From positions 2,666,001 through 2,730,000 of the forward strand of contig NZ_AP024881.1 of the NCBI RefSeq assembly GCF_024347675.1: a stretch of 64,000 nt of DNA, written 5' to 3'. Under the pieces are notes generated by a model. That model made no database searches, was not told the origin of the DNA, and saw only the letters and a program-made list of their open reading frames with translations. Of the stretch, positions 39,280 through 49,974 are shown in pieces. The position numbers and the translations under genes are program-made. Positions within the stretch are counted from its first letter, which is position 1. Every line of letters starts with the position of its first letter. This stretch comes from Vibrio ishigakensis (GTDB lineage Bacteria > Pseudomonadota > Gammaproteobacteria > Enterobacterales > Vibrionaceae).

Positions 39280-40476
39280 TTAGTTTCTCCCTTGACGAGT
39301 AGTAGTTGGACGAGTCTGGCTTTGAGACGGAGTAATTGGCGTCTCTGGCTCTAACTCAATCTGGTCATAGGCTGAGGTTGAACGAGTCGAACGCTTGGTT
39401 GAACCGCTCTCTTGGCCTGCTAGCTTGTCGATTGGAAGATACAGTAGGTTACCGCTCGACTCAGAGTCGATAAGAACCTTAGACGTATTCGAGTAAACCT
39501 CTTCCATAGTGTCTAGGTATAGGCGATTACGCGTTACTTCAGGAGCTGCTTGGTATTCAGGTAGCAGTTTCTCGAACTGAGCAACCTGACCAAAGGCTTC
39601 ATTAACAGTACGTTCGCTGTAACCAAGAGCTTCCTTCTTCAGACGCTCTGCACGACCTGTCGCTTTCGGCAAGATTTCGTTCTTATATGCCTCAGCTTCA
39701 CGGATGAAACGCTCTTCATCCTCTCGCGCTGCGATTGCGTCATCGAATGAATCTTTAACCTGCTCAGGTGGACGAGCAGACTGGAAGTTCACGTCTACGA
39801 TTAGGATACCCATGTCGTAACTGTCGATGATGCGGTTAAGTGTTTCTTGAGTGCTTTGACGGATTTGCTGACGACCACTGGTCAGGATGCTATCCATCAA
39901 TGAGTCACCGATTACCGCACGTAGAGCAGAGTCAGTAGCCTGACGCAAACTGTCATCTGCGTTAGTTACACGATAAAGGTATTTGTACGGGTCAGACACT
40001 CGGTATTGAACGCCCATCTGTACCGTTACTACGTTTTCGTCTTTAGTCAGCATCAGACCAGATGCCTGTAGAGCACGAATCGCTTGAACGTTTACAGTGG
40101 TCACTTCATCAATAAAGCGCGGACGCCAGTTCAGACCTGGATCAACCTGACGGTCGTATTTACCCAGACGCAGAACCACACCACGCTCGGCTTCGCCTAC
40201 TGTGTAGAAGCCAGATGCAAACCAAACAAAAACTGCGATAACTGCGATAAGGCCAAATCCGATTGCGCCACCGCCGCCCATTGATGACCCGCCACCGCGT
40301 TTGCCACCGCCGAACTTACCACCGAGTTTTTGGCTCAGTTTATTGAATACTTCATCCAAATCCGGTGGCCCTTGATTGCGGCCTCCAGAGTTTTGGTTTC
40401 CGCGATCATTGTTTCCCCAAGGATCATTATCACGGCCATTGTTTCCGTTGTTATTTCCAGGCTCGTTCCACGCCAT
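39280..40476 (-). CDS. hflK: HflK, subunit of the FtsH-associated HflKC complex
   Basis: The partner of HflC. The 398-residue product has a Gly/Asn-rich N-terminal segment (GNNNGNNGRDNDPWGNND) typical of HflK and one membrane helix near 72-92 (IGFGLIAVIAVFVWFASGFY). A band-7/SPFH domain (GEAERGVVLRLGKY), coiled-coil stretches and a low-complexity Thr/Ser-rich C terminus follow. The ATG lies 45 bp after hflX. Confidence 0.97.
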   Translation of the reverse strand: MAWNEPGNNNGNNGRDNDPWGNNDRGNQNSGGRNQGPPDLDEVFNKLSQKLGGKFGGGKRGGGSSMGGGGAIGFGLIAVIAVFVWFASGFYTVGEAERGVVLRLGKYDRQVDPGLNWRPRFIDEVTTVNVQAIRALQASGLMLTKDENVVTVQMGVQYRVSDPYKYLYRVTNADDSLRQATDSALRAVIGDSLMDSILTSGRQQIRQSTQETLNRIIDSYDMGILIVDVNFQSARPPEQVKDSFDDAIAAREDEERFIREAEAYKNEILPKATGRAERLKKEALGYSERTVNEAFGQVAQFEKLLPEYQAAPEVTRNRLYLDTMEEVYSNTSKVLIDSESSGNLLYLPIDKLAGQESGSTKRSTRSTSAYDQIELEPETPITPSQSQTRPTTTRQGRN

Positions 40477-40521
40477 TAGAAAACTCCATCACTAGATATG
40501 ACGTTATAAAGTAGCAGTCTT

Positions 40522-41811
40522 TTAAACGACGATAAAGTCGTCCAACTCCACTTCTTCTCTCTTTTGCAACCTAGCCCAATCAGCCTGTTGCATTCTGATA
40601 TCAATCAACAAGTTACCTTCGGTATCATACTCTTCTTGGCGAATCGATTTCATGTTGAATAACACACTTCGTAATCTTCCCTGAAAACGAGGAGGAATAC
40701 ATAATTTGTATTCGACCATTTGACTCGCTAAGCGTTCAGTCAAAGCTTGGAACAAGAGTTCTATGCCCTGACCTTCCATAGCAGATACCCAGACCCTGAC
40801 AGGCTTATTCTCATCATCATATTCGATGCGAGGAGTAGCACCCTCAAGGTTATCGATCTTATTCATTACTAATAGAGTTGGGATCTCATGAGCATCAATC
40901 TCTTCAAGCACAACGTCTACAGCATGGATATTCTCCCTAAAACGCTCATCGCTCGCATCTATGACATGTAACAAGATGTCAGCTTCCTGCGTTTCTTGCA
41001 GGGTAGCCTTAAATGCAGCAACTAGGTCATGGGGAAGATGTCGAATAAAACCAACGGTGTCAGCCAAAATCGCCAAACCAACATCGTCTAACTCTATCTT
41101 ACGCAGTGTAGGGTCAAGAGTTGCAAATAATTGGTCAGCCGCATACACACTTGCCTCAGTAATGCGGTTGAATAGGGTCGATTTACCGGCATTGGTATAA
41201 CCCACCAGCGAAAGTGTAGGAATCTCAGCACGTTTACGAGCTCGACGGCCTTGCTCACGCTGTTTTGCAACTCGCTCTAGGCGACGTAAGATGGCTTTGA
41301 TTCGATCTCGTAGTAAGCGTCGGTCGGTCTCAAGCTGGGTTTCACCCGGTCCGCGAAGACCAATACCACCCTTCTGTCTTTCAAGGTGGGTCCAGCCTCG
41401 AATCAATCGAGTAGAGATGTGACGCAACTGCGCCAGCTCAACCTGAAGCTTACCCTCATGGGTTCGCGCACGCTGTGCAAAGATGTCTAGGATCAAACCT
41501 GTTCGATCCAAAACTCGACATTTACACAACTGTTCTAGATTTCGCTCTTGAGCGGGAGAAAGGGCGTGGTTAAAGATGACGATCTCGGCACCGGTCTGCT
41601 GAACTACATCAGAGATTTCCTGCGCCTTGCCTTCACCAACATAATATTTTGGATGAGGTGATTGTCGACTGCCTGTCACGGTTTGCAGGTTGTTCACGCC
41701 CGCGGAAGATACCAGCATCTCAAATTCAGCTAGGTCTTCCCACTCCCCTTCTTGTGTAAAGTTGATATGAACAAGTACCGCCTGTTCACCTGATTCATAC
41801 CGGTCAAACAA
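40522..41811 (-). CDS. hflX: GTPase HflX
   Basis: HflX is a ribosome-splitting GTPase active under heat and other stress. The 429-residue product opens with the HflX domain (KYYVGEGKAQEI, SPAQERNLE, GPGETQLETDRR). The GTPase motifs are GYTNAGKST (G1), DTVGFIRHLP (G3) and NKID (G4). The start is a TTG at 41811 (MFDRYESGEQAVLVHI), supported by AAGGAG eight bases upstream and by alignment with E. coli HflX, which starts at the same residue with a non-ATG codon. It follows hfq by about 50 bp. Confidence 0.96.
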   Translation of the reverse strand: MFDRYESGEQAVLVHINFTQEGEWEDLAEFEMLVSSAGVNNLQTVTGSRQSPHPKYYVGEGKAQEISDVVQQTGAEIVIFNHALSPAQERNLEQLCKCRVLDRTGLILDIFAQRARTHEGKLQVELAQLRHISTRLIRGWTHLERQKGGIGLRGPGETQLETDRRLLRDRIKAILRRLERVAKQREQGRRARKRAEIPTLSLVGYTNAGKSTLFNRITEASVYAADQLFATLDPTLRKIELDDVGLAILADTVGFIRHLPHDLVAAFKATLQETQEADILLHVIDASDERFRENIHAVDVVLEEIDAHEIPTLLVMNKIDNLEGATPRIEYDDENKPVRVWVSAMEGQGIELLFQALTERLASQMVEYKLCIPPRFQGRLRSVLFNMKSIRQEEYDTEGNLLIDIRMQQADWARLQKREEVELDDFIVV

Positions 41812-41860
41812 GCGATAAACTCCTTACACAGAACCTTTGGTTTTCTTGTATCTTTTTCAA

Positions 41861-42184
<324 letters not shown>

Positions 42185-42281
42185 TTACGCATCCGAGCTA
42201 AATCAAAATAATACCTGCAGTAAGTTACGTTCCGTGTCCAGATATTATTTATGCAAAACGATCTTATTATACACAGCAAAT

Positions 42282-43214
42282 TCAATCAGATGCTATGACA
42301 TTTGCGATGGTTTCTACCCCATGATCGATATTTTCACTATCCAGCCAAGTCAGGTCTTTCCAGCTTCGAAGCCAGGTAATCTGGCGCTTGGCTAGTTGAC
42401 GTGTCGCGCACACTCCCTTAAAGATAGCTTCGTCAAAGCTGTACTCTCCGTCAAGGTAGCCCCACATTTGACGATAACCAACACAGCGGATCGATGGAAG
42501 ATCTGCATGTAAATCAGGACGTTGGTATAGGTCCTTCACCTCTTGTTCAAAGCCTGCTTCCACCATTTTTTCATAGCGAAGTTCGATTCGACGATGCAGT
42601 TCAGAGCGCTCTTTTGGTGCTATAGCAAACTGCTTCACACGATACGGAATTGGGTCACCCTTTTGCTCCGTAAGCTCTGTTAGAGATTTACCTGAGATGC
42701 GATACACCTCAAGGGCTCTAGACAGTCGCTGTGGATCATTGGGATGAATACGCTCCGCCGATACTGGGTCTATCTCTCTAAGCTCATCATGCAGAGACTG
42801 CCAGCCCTTTTCTTTAGACTCTTTCTCTATCTCGGCACGGATCTCCGGATTGGCCGCAGGAAGCGGTGACAAGCCTTCAAGTAATGCCTTGTAATAGAGC
42901 ATGGTACCGCCCACCAGCATAGGGATCTTACCTTGGGCTGTAATCTCCTCCATCTGAGCAAGGGCATCACGACGAAAATCGGCCGCGGAATAGGACTCGC
43001 TCGGGTCTAGGATATCGATCAAGCGGTGTGGCGCAGCTGCCTGCTCTTCAGCACTCGGCTTGGCTGTACCTATATCCATCCCTTTATAAATAAGAGCGGA
43101 ATCCACACTTATCAACTCTATTGGGAATCTTTGTCGAAGACGGATTGCAAGCTCGGTCTTGCCAGATGCTGTCGGTCCCATTAAAAAGATAGCCAGAGGC
43201 CATTTATCGTTCAT
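42282..43214 (-). CDS. miaA: tRNA dimethylallyltransferase MiaA
   Basis: MiaA adds a dimethylallyl group to A37 of tRNAs that read UNN codons. The 310-residue product has the P loop [11 protein letters not shown] at 13-23, [34 protein letters not shown] and the C-terminal [12 protein letters not shown] motif. Its start overlaps the end of mutL by 11 bp, which implies translational coupling. Confidence 0.97.
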   Translation of the reverse strand: MNDKWPLAIFLMGPTASGKTELAIRLRQRFPIELISVDSALIYKGMDIGTAKPSAEEQAAAPHRLIDILDPSESYSAADFRRDALAQMEEITAQGKIPMLVGGTMLYYKALLEGLSPLPAANPEIRAEIEKESKEKGWQSLHDELREIDPVSAERIHPNDPQRLSRALEVYRISGKSLTELTEQKGDPIPYRVKQFAIAPKERSELHRRIELRYEKMVEAGFEQEVKDLYQRPDLHADLPSIRCVGYRQMWGYLDGEYSFDEAIFKGVCATRQLAKRQITWLRSWKDLTWLDSENIDHGVETIANVIASD

Positions 43215-45114
43215 TTGTAAAAGCTTTTATATGAGTGGAGAAGTCCACGGTTTGAATAAATCTATTATCGTTCAAATCTAGCCGTTGTGCAGATGCGCCC
43301 TCCAGTTCAGACATCAACTGCACCGCTTCAGACAAGCTGTATTCCTTGTCTGCATCAGCCAACTGCTCTGCTATCCAATTGGATAGGGTTTGCGCCTCTA
43401 ACTGAGACTCCCCTTGAAGCAGCAACAGCAAGGAAGCAAACAAGTGCTGGAGGTTTTGATTACGCAGCGGCTGTGGCACTGCCATCACCATAACCTTAGC
43501 GTTGGATTTGAACATCAGCTGGATCGCGAAGCGCTGCAATATAGCGGAATATTGCTTAAGTTTCTGCACTTCGACTTCATTTACTCGAAGAGCCAGTGGA
43601 ATCAGCAAAGGCTGAGGAACCAGATTACGCTCTTCGACACTAAGTTGTAGCTGTAGTTTAAGTACCTCTGCGCGAGCCAAGTTCACCAATGCTGGACCTA
43701 CATCACTTTGTACCAGCAGGTACCTTTTCTCCACAACCGAGAGCGCCTTACCTAGTTTGCTCGCTTTAGGTAACTCGACCTCAGGCTCTACCGTCAGCAG
43801 CTCCTGGTAAATCCTTGCCTCTTCAGCGGTGACCTGCTTTGGTTCTTCACGCTTGGGCTGTGGCTTACTGCTGGGCTTAGGGGGTGAAATTGGTGCTTCT
43901 TGTACCGACTGTGTACGAGAGTGCCCCTCTGAGCTTGGATATGAAGACGCGTGGCGAATCGCGTTCGCCTCTTGCTGTTGTCTGCATTGGGTACTTACAC
44001 CGCGCTCAGTTGACCAAGTATCCGTTATCACCGGCTTGGGCTTCTCGGGCTCTGATGGTGCTTCAGGCACTGGCACAGCATAAGCACTCTCTCTACGAGG
44101 TTGCTCTGCTTGCTGGGTTTGTCCCAGCGCATCGACCAATGCTTGATAAATAAAGTCATGCACCAGGCGCGCCTGATGAAAACGTACCTCATGCTTGGCT
44201 GGGTGAACATTCACATCCACCTGATGCGGGTCAACTTCTATAAACAACACATACGCGGCGTATTGTTCAGGCCTCAGGGTAAGCTCATAGCTCTGCCTGA
44301 TCGCATGATTGATAAGCTTGTCTTTCATCATGCGACCATTCACGTAGCAATATTGCAGGTCGCTTTGCAGGCGTGCGCCCTCAGGAGTAGTAATCCATCC
44401 GCTGAGCTTAAGCCCTTGGTGCTCCACTTGAACCCTTAACATATGACGAGCAAACTGAGCGCCACATACAGATTGAACTCGCTTCTCCCATTGCGCCTCG
44501 GCTTTTGCTGCTCGGTATTGCTTTATCATCTTGCCGTTGTGGCGAAGGTTGATAGTGATATCAAAGCGACTCAGAGCGATGCGTTTTAGCAATTCTTCAA
44601 TATGAGAAAACTCGGTCTTTTCGGTGCGCAGAAACTTACGACGAGCGGGAGTATTAAAGAAGAGGTCAAGCACTTCAACCGTCGAACCCACCGGGTGCGC
44701 GGTCGGTTGCAGTTTAACCTTCATGTCTCTCCCTTCAGAATAGGCAGACCACGCTTGTTCTTGGGTAGGTGTTCTTGAAGTCAGAGTGAGTCTTGAAACA
44801 GAGCTGATACTGGCTAGCGCTTCACCACGAAAGCCAAGGCTTAAGATGGCTTCCAGGTCATCCAAGGTTTTAATCTTTGAGGTGGCGTGACGACTCAGGG
44901 CAAGCTCTAGTTCATCCTTGGCTATGCCCTTACCATTATCGCGCACACGGATAAGCTTGGTGCCCCCTTTTTCGATATCTATATCGATTCGGGTAGCACC
45001 TGCATCAATGCTGTTTTCAACCAGCTCTTTAACTACAGAGGCAGGCCTTTCTACCACCTCGCCTGCTGCTATCTGGTTGGCCAGCCTGGCCGGTAATATG
45101 CTTATCTCACTCAT
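43204..45114 (-). CDS. mutL: DNA mismatch repair protein MutL
   Basis: MutL links MutS mismatch recognition to MutH nicking. The 636-residue product has the N-terminal GHKL ATPase ([43 protein letters not shown]). A proline- and serine-rich linker (about 345-440) and the C-terminal dimerisation domain follow. There is no DQHAXXEX endonuclease motif in the C terminus, as expected for species with MutH and Dam methylation. It overlaps amiB by 4 bp and miaA by 11 bp. Confidence 0.97.
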   Translation of the reverse strand: MSEISILPARLANQIAAGEVVERPASVVKELVENSIDAGATRIDIDIEKGGTKLIRVRDNGKGIAKDELELALSRHATSKIKTLDDLEAILSLGFRGEALASISSVSRLTLTSRTPTQEQAWSAYSEGRDMKVKLQPTAHPVGSTVEVLDLFFNTPARRKFLRTEKTEFSHIEELLKRIALSRFDITINLRHNGKMIKQYRAAKAEAQWEKRVQSVCGAQFARHMLRVQVEHQGLKLSGWITTPEGARLQSDLQYCYVNGRMMKDKLINHAIRQSYELTLRPEQYAAYVLFIEVDPHQVDVNVHPAKHEVRFHQARLVHDFIYQALVDALGQTQQAEQPRRESAYAVPVPEAPSEPEKPKPVITDTWSTERGVSTQCRQQQEANAIRHASSYPSSEGHSRTQSVQEAPISPPKPSSKPQPKREEPKQVTAEEARIYQELLTVEPEVELPKASKLGKALSVVEKRYLLVQSDVGPALVNLARAEVLKLQLQLSVEERNLVPQPLLIPLALRVNEVEVQKLKQYSAILQRFAIQLMFKSNAKVMVMAVPQPLRNQNLQHLFASLLLLLQGESQLEAQTLSNWIAEQLADADKEYSLSEAVQLMSELEGASAQRLDLNDNRFIQTVDFSTHIKAFTNER

Positions 45115-46799
45115 TTATTTGGAATTATCAGTACTTGTCCTATTGCCAGTTCGTCAGAGCGGAGGTTGTTTGCACTGCGAATACTGCTCACGCTCACCCC
45201 GTATCTTGAAGCGATTTTACCGAGGAACTCACCACGCTGAACCTTATGTTTGCGTATAGGTGCATCCTTAACCGCTACCGTGATTTTCAGCTTCTGCCCT
45301 ACACGAACCTGATCTGATTTAAGGTTATTCTCACGCTTAATCGCAGATACTGAAACCTTATAGCGACTGGCTATTTTGCCAAGGAACTCACCAGAGCGAA
45401 CTACGTGAGTGATAGTCTGGGTTTCAACTGTGTTCAGGTTTGAAGAAGAGCCGGATGATGGGATCTTCAGTTTTTGCCCCACTCGAACCGTATCGCTCTT
45501 GAGATTGTTAGCACGCTTAATCGCAGAAACTGTTACACCATGGTTGGCGGCAATGCGAGACAAAAAGTCTCCGCTTTTCACCACATAAATACCTGAGCCA
45601 CCAACACTTGGAGTCGAGCTATCGAAATGAGTATTCTCTGGCGGGTTCGCCTTCATATACTTCATTATCGCATTGGTGAGTGCGCCTGCTAACTTGTCTT
45701 GATATGAGCGTTGGAATAACAAGCGCTCTTCGGTTGGGTTGGAGATAAAACCAAGCTCAACCAGAACCGATGGTATCTGCGGCTGACGCAACACCGCAAG
45801 GCTCGCTTCCGCGGGTTTACTCTTGTGCAGTCTTGCTATCTTCTTGAGTTCAGCCAAGATCTCGGTCGCTAGCTTCTCACCTTCACGTTTAGAGTTAGTA
45901 AATTGCAGATCGAGCAGAGTCTTATTTACGTTTCTATCATTTCGGGTAACGGTTGTATTTCCGCCCAAGCGCGCAGATTGTCTCTCATGGTTCTCAACCC
46001 AACGAGCGATTTCCGTATTGGTGCGGCGGTCGTTAAGGAAGAATACCGATGCTCCTCTTGGCTGAGGCGAGGTAAAGGCATCTGCGTGGATAGAGACAAA
46101 CAGATGTGCCTGATCTTTATCGGCGATGGCAATGCGCTGATCTAACCCCACATAGTAATCACCGGTGCGAGTAAGACGTGCACGCACACCTGGAGTCGCA
46201 TTTAAACGTGCGGCCAGTTTCTTAGACACGCTAAGGGTAACGTTCTTCTCATATTTCTTAGAGGGACCTATTGAACCAGGGTCTTTACCACCATGACCAG
46301 GGTCGATCACGATAAGGACGTCTCGCTTAGCCTTTGAAGCTCTCTTAACAGCAGTCACAGGTTTACTTGGTGCAGGCGTAGCCGTACTGGCTGATGCAGA
46401 ACCTGAGATCGGAAAGTCAATAACGAGACGATGGCCGGAACCACCACCTGGGTTTAGCTTAAACAGCTTTGGTGAGACGTTGGACTTCAGCTCAAACACC
46501 AAACGAAAAGAAGAGCCGTCCGGTGGACTGCTCTCTCGAATCTTGGTTAAAATAGGGCTTTTAGTTACCGATTTAGGCAACTTAGCACTATTTTTGGTGT
46601 TTTTAAGGTCAACGACCAGTCGATGTGGTGTCGCCAGTGTGAAATAACTGTACTCAGCTGATGCAGAGAGATCGATAACCGTGCGGGTCTCACTCTTAGA
46701 AGTGTTTACCCTGATATCCTTGATTTCGTTTGCATGTACTGCGGAGGAGAGCATCGAGAAGAAAAACGCTACGATCCCCCACCAAAACTTCTTTTTCAA
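45111..46799 (-). CDS. amiB: N-acetylmuramoyl-L-alanine amidase AmiB with three LysM repeats
   Basis: AmiB splits septal peptidoglycan during daughter-cell separation. The 562-residue product has a signal peptide (cleavage after VHA, residue 23), an AMIN domain (about 25-125), and an Amidase_3 domain (about 160-385) with zinc motif [11 protein letters not shown] and ARLTRTGD. Three LysM repeats follow at about 405-450, 462-508 and 515-560 ([51 protein letters not shown]). E. coli AmiB is about 445 residues, so the LysM extension explains the extra length. It overlaps tsaE and mutL by 4 bp each. Confidence 0.95.
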   Translation of the reverse strand: MKKKFWWGIVAFFFSMLSSAVHANEIKDIRVNTSKSETRTVIDLSASAEYSYFTLATPHRLVVDLKNTKNSAKLPKSVTKSPILTKIRESSPPDGSSFRLVFELKSNVSPKLFKLNPGGGSGHRLVIDFPISGSASASTATPAPSKPVTAVKRASKAKRDVLIVIDPGHGGKDPGSIGPSKKYEKNVTLSVSKKLAARLNATPGVRARLTRTGDYYVGLDQRIAIADKDQAHLFVSIHADAFTSPQPRGASVFFLNDRRTNTEIARWVENHERQSARLGGNTTVTRNDRNVNKTLLDLQFTNSKREGEKLATEILAELKKIARLHKSKPAEASLAVLRQPQIPSVLVELGFISNPTEERLLFQRSYQDKLAGALTNAIMKYMKANPPENTHFDSSTPSVGGSGIYVVKSGDFLSRIAANHGVTVSAIKRANNLKSDTVRVGQKLKIPSSGSSSNLNTVETQTITHVVRSGEFLGKIASRYKVSVSAIKRENNLKSDQVRVGQKLKITVAVKDAPIRKHKVQRGEFLGKIASRYGVSVSSIRSANNLRSDELAIGQVLIIPNK

Positions 46800-47260
46800 C
46801 TTAACTCCAAGTTTTCTACCAAGCGATTGCCCACTTCACTGTTCGCTTTTATTGTTGCCACTCGCCCTTCACCTTGATAGCGGATATCAATATCGAGATC
46901 CGGTTCAGGCAACATGCCCTCACCTTTTTCTGGCCACTCCACCAAACAGATAGCATCTGGGGTGAAGTAATCACGAATCCCCATAAACTCTAGCTCTTCT
47001 GGATCGGCTAGACGATAAAGATCGAAGTGATATACCTGCCATGGCTCTAAGGCATAGGGCTCCACTAGAGTATAGGTTGGGCTCTTTACATTTCCTTGAT
47101 GACCCAAAGACTGAATGAAGCCACGGCTAAATGTGGTTTTACCGGCACCGAGGTCACCGTGTAGATAGATAGTCGTTTGCTGTGAACACAGTTTTGATAG
47201 CTGGGTACCCAGTTTTATTGTGTCGAGTTCGTCTTTTAGTTGAAAGGTCTTCTGGCTCAT
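46796..47260 (-). CDS. tsaE: tRNA threonylcarbamoyladenosine biosynthesis ATPase TsaE
   Basis: TsaE is the ATPase of the TsaBDE complex that makes t6A37 in ANN-decoding tRNAs. The 154-residue product has Walker [15 protein letters not shown], the switch [10 protein letters not shown] and [15 protein letters not shown]. It is the first gene of the tsaE-amiB-mutL-miaA-hfq-hflXKC cluster. It is divergent from queG. The nnr gene that lies between queG and tsaE in E. coli is not present here. Confidence 0.95.
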   Translation of the reverse strand: MSQKTFQLKDELDTIKLGTQLSKLCSQQTTIYLHGDLGAGKTTFSRGFIQSLGHQGNVKSPTYTLVEPYALEPWQVYHFDLYRLADPEELEFMGIRDYFTPDAICLVEWPEKGEGMLPEPDLDIDIRYQGEGRVATIKANSEVGNRLVENLELS

Positions 47261-47402
47261 GATTCTAGCAAGCCTATGCTTATTATTGATGTCAGTCGTT
47301 CATTATCTCAATTAGAAGACTTTTGTCGAGTAACCCAGCGTTTTTGGGTAGACTCCGTCTCCTAAATTAGGTGTGAGTTTATTCTTATTATTGAGTGTTC
47401 CT

Positions 47403-48533
47403 ATGGATTTGTGTCAATTAGCCGAAAAAATTAAGGTTTGGGGTAAAGAGTTGGGTTTCCAACAGGTAGGAATTACCGACACAGATCTATCCTTGCACGA
47501 GCAAGGACTGCAACGTTGGATAGATGAGGGCTATCACGGTGAAATGAGTTGGATGGAGCGCAATCACGAAAAACGCATCCATCCAGAAGAATTGCATCCG
47601 GGTGCAGTGCGAGTGATCAGCGTGAGACTCGATTACCTTCCCCCTCAGGCGGGCTTTGCTAGCAATCTAGAAGACACCTCCACAGCCTACATTAGTCGCT
47701 ACGCTCTTGGACGCGACTATCACAAACTGATGAGGAATAGGCTCAAACAGCTAGGTCAGCAAATTGAAGCAGAGATAGCATCTAATCCAGAATTTGAGGC
47801 TCTCAACTACCGCCCCTTTGTAGACTCTGCCCCTGTCCTTGAAAGGCCTCTAGCTGAAAAAGCTGGTCTTGGTTGGAGAGGCAAACATTCACTTCTGCTC
47901 AACAAAGAAGCAGGCTCTTGGTTTTTCCTAGGAGAAATACTGATAGGCTTACCCCTTCCGGTAGATACACCGGCCGAAGACAACTGTGGAAAATGCACCG
48001 CTTGCATGACCAGCTGTCCGACCGGCGCCATAGTAGAAGAGGGTGTGGTTGATGCGAGAAAGTGCATCTCATACCTCACCATCGAATATGATGGTGTGAT
48101 TGATGCCGAGCTTAGCCAAGCTATGGGCAACCGTATCTACGGTTGTGATGATTGCCAGTTGGTATGTCCACATAATCGCGCAGCCGGTCTAACCTCTATC
48201 GAAGACTTCCATCGAAGAGAGGCACTAACCGATAGCAAACTGCTAAATCTATTCTCTTGGGATGAGAAAACTTTCCTCAAAAATTTCGAAGGTTCTGCGA
48301 TTCGTCGTATAGGTTATCTACAGTGGTTGAGGAATCTGAGTATTGCCATTGGCAATGGTCCATTTTCCCATGATGCAATCGAGGCATTAGAGTCTAAACT
48401 TGGTCTTGGTGAAGTATTAGATACCCACATCAATGAGGCTTTGGAGCGCTTGCACCAACAAAGACCAAATCGATCTACTAAAAAAGAAAGGCTGATCAGA
48501 ATAGTGCAAAAGGGTCTACCACGAGACGCGTGA
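47403..48533 (+). CDS. queG: Epoxyqueuosine reductase QueG
   Basis: QueG reduces epoxyqueuosine to queuosine in tRNA, using cobalamin and two [4Fe-4S] clusters. From the ATG at 47403 the product has 376 residues: MDLCQLAEKIKVWGKELGFQQVGI at the N terminus, the substrate part YRPFVDSAPVLERPLAEKAGLGWRGKH, and cluster motifs CGKCTACMTSCP and CDDCQLVCPHN. A GTG at 47373 would add 10 hydrophobic residues and is less likely. Divergent from tsaE; downstream lies the tRNA array in convergent orientation. Confidence 0.94.
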   Translation: MDLCQLAEKIKVWGKELGFQQVGITDTDLSLHEQGLQRWIDEGYHGEMSWMERNHEKRIHPEELHPGAVRVISVRLDYLPPQAGFASNLEDTSTAYISRYALGRDYHKLMRNRLKQLGQQIEAEIASNPEFEALNYRPFVDSAPVLERPLAEKAGLGWRGKHSLLLNKEAGSWFFLGEILIGLPLPVDTPAEDNCGKCTACMTSCPTGAIVEEGVVDARKCISYLTIEYDGVIDAELSQAMGNRIYGCDDCQLVCPHNRAAGLTSIEDFHRREALTDSKLLNLFSWDEKTFLKNFEGSAIRRIGYLQWLRNLSIAIGNGPFSHDAIEALESKLGLGEVLDTHINEALERLHQQRPNRSTKKERLIRIVQKGLPRDA

Positions 48534-48630
48534 GTCTAGTGAATCTATCTGGAATTCTGGGACATGAAAACCATCTATAGAGGCTTTGCCCACTATCTCA
48601 GCAGATAATTGCACTGCATAGGTAGTCTAA

Positions 48631-48913
48631 TGTGGAAAAAGATTCCCGGCACAAACTCAATTAAGCATGCACTAAAGTTAAACACAGTTTAAATTCATGA
48701 CAAAGATCAAAGAATGCGTAACAAGAGATCTTGAAATTTGAACTATAGGATCTTAGAAAAGCCCGCCAAACACAGTCAATTCAAGGCTTTAAATCAATAG
48801 CTATATAAGCGGTCATTTTTATTCTGAAAAAGGATCTTGACAAAAGATCGTTAAATTAAGGATAGAAAATTTTTTATCAACCAAGTTATCCACAGAATAG
48901 GCATTGTGGATAA
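48631..48913. promoter_or_regulatory. DnaA-box cluster at the position of E. coli datA
   Basis: The 474-bp gap between queG and the tRNA array has no gene. It contains two strict DnaA boxes in inverted orientation, TTATCCACA at 48886-48894 and TGTGGATAA at 48905-48913, and a third that fits TTWTNCACA (TGTGGAAAA at 48631-48639). Five GATC sites lie within 145 bp (48705, 48727, 48749, 48833, 48846), several followed by AT-rich 13-mers such as GATCTTGAAATTT. A weak IHF-like TATCAA lies at 48875. In E. coli the DnaA-titrating, ATP-hydrolysing locus datA occupies this same interval between the gly tRNA operon and queG. The functional link is inferred. Confidence 0.6.
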
Positions 48914-49007
48914 GTCTGTGAATTTAATATGATAAAGATGACTAAATCGCAGGAAAGTGCTGGTTTATTGATTTGGTATTTGGAGAATTATTTAAAGAGG
49001 AGAAAAT

Positions 49008-49083
49008 TGGAGCGACACACGAGGTTCGAACTCGTGACCTCAACCTTGGCAAGGTTGCGCTCTACCAACTGAGCTAGTGTCGC
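49008..49083 (-). tRNA. tRNA-Gly (anticodon GCC), copy 4 in transcription order
   Basis: A 76-nt cloverleaf with encoded CCA, acceptor GCGACAC and anticodon loop TTGCCAA (GCC, Gly). It is the distal member of the array and identical to the other three Gly copies. Confidence 0.97.
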
Positions 49084-49122
49084 TTCACAGATACTCGATT
49101 GTTTATCGAATAACTTTGAATT

Positions 49123-49199
<77 letters not shown>

Positions 49200-49239
49200 T
49201 CCGTATTGTGTCACCGTTAAGCACGATGAAAGCTAATTT

Positions 49240-49315
49240 TGGAGCGACACACGAGGTTCGAACTCGTGACCTCAACCTTGGCAAGGTTGCGCTCTACCAA
49301 CTGAGCTAGTGTCGC
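49240..49315 (-). tRNA. tRNA-Gly (anticodon GCC), copy 3
   Basis: Identical to the copy at 49008-49083 and exactly 232 bp from it. The intervening spacer sequences are also nearly identical, showing tandem duplication of a Gly+fMet unit. Confidence 0.97.
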
Positions 49316-49354
49316 TTCACAGATACTCGATTATTTATCGAATAACTTTGAATT

Positions 49355-49431
<77 letters not shown>

Positions 49432-49471
49432 TCCGTATTGTGTCACCGTTAAGCACGATGAAGGCTAAATT

Positions 49472-49547
49472 TGGAGCGACACACGAGGTTCGAACTCGTG
49501 ACCTCAACCTTGGCAAGGTTGCGCTCTACCAACTGAGCTAGTGTCGC
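49472..49547 (-). tRNA. tRNA-Gly (anticodon GCC), copy 2
   Basis: A third identical Gly copy at the same 232-bp period. It is followed on the plus-strand right side by a broken fMet copy. Confidence 0.97.
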
Positions 49548-49586
49548 TTCACAGATACTCGATTTTTTATCGAATAACTTTGAATT

Positions 49587-49645
49587 TGGTTGCGAGGCCG
49601 GATTTGTACCGGGCGGCGCTACCGTCGACGGCCTGAGGGTTATGA
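49587..49645 (-). pseudogene. Decayed tRNA-fMet copy
   Basis: The plus strand starts TGGTTGCG..GGCCGGATTTG, matching the 3' end and T arm of the intact fMet genes with a 2-bp loss and a substitution (GTACC for GAACC). It then runs into about 20 unrelated bases and resumes with a CTGAGGGTTATGA remnant of the anticodon arm. The D arm and 5' acceptor half are missing, so no functional tRNA can form. Confidence 0.75.
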
Positions 49646-49669
49646 ATAACAATCAAACTGTCTTGAATT

Positions 49670-49746
<77 letters not shown>

Positions 49747-49788
49747 TCCGTAGTTCACCATTCTAAGCATGATGAAGGCTTTTAAATT

Positions 49789-49864
49789 TGGAGCGACACA
49801 CGAGGTTCGAACTCGTGACCTCAACCTTGGCAAGGTTGCGCTCTACCAACTGAGCTAGTGTCGC
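49789..49864 (-). tRNA. tRNA-Gly (anticodon GCC), first gene of the array
   Basis: A 76-nt cloverleaf with encoded CCA, identical to the other Gly copies. It is the promoter-proximal gene of the array, 32 bp downstream of the -10 box at 49897-49902. Confidence 0.97.
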
Positions 49865-49896
49865 TTTCTAACGACTTTCGCCGTTTAGGGTTGCGC

Positions 49897-49924
49897 ATTA
49901 TAAGTGGAATTTAATGTGATGCAA
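49897..49924 (-). promoter_or_regulatory. Promoter of the Gly/fMet tRNA array
   Basis: On the minus strand -35 TTGCAT, a 16-bp spacer and -10 TATAAT are followed by a GCGC discriminator. The short spacer and GC-rich discriminator are typical of stringently controlled tRNA promoters. Confidence 0.85.
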
Positions 49925-49974
49925 CCCCTATTTATAAAAAAATCAGAAAATCGATTTGAACGAACAAAAAAACA

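Noticed and set aside
48634..48913. The GATC/DnaA-box region as the chromosome origin oriC itself
   Set aside because: The Vibrio chromosome 1 origin is next to mnmG, which is not here, and the synteny points to the datA position instead.
49449..49652. 67-codon minus-strand frame in the tRNA array
   Set aside because: It spans tRNA-Gly and the broken fMet copy; it is translated tRNA sequence.
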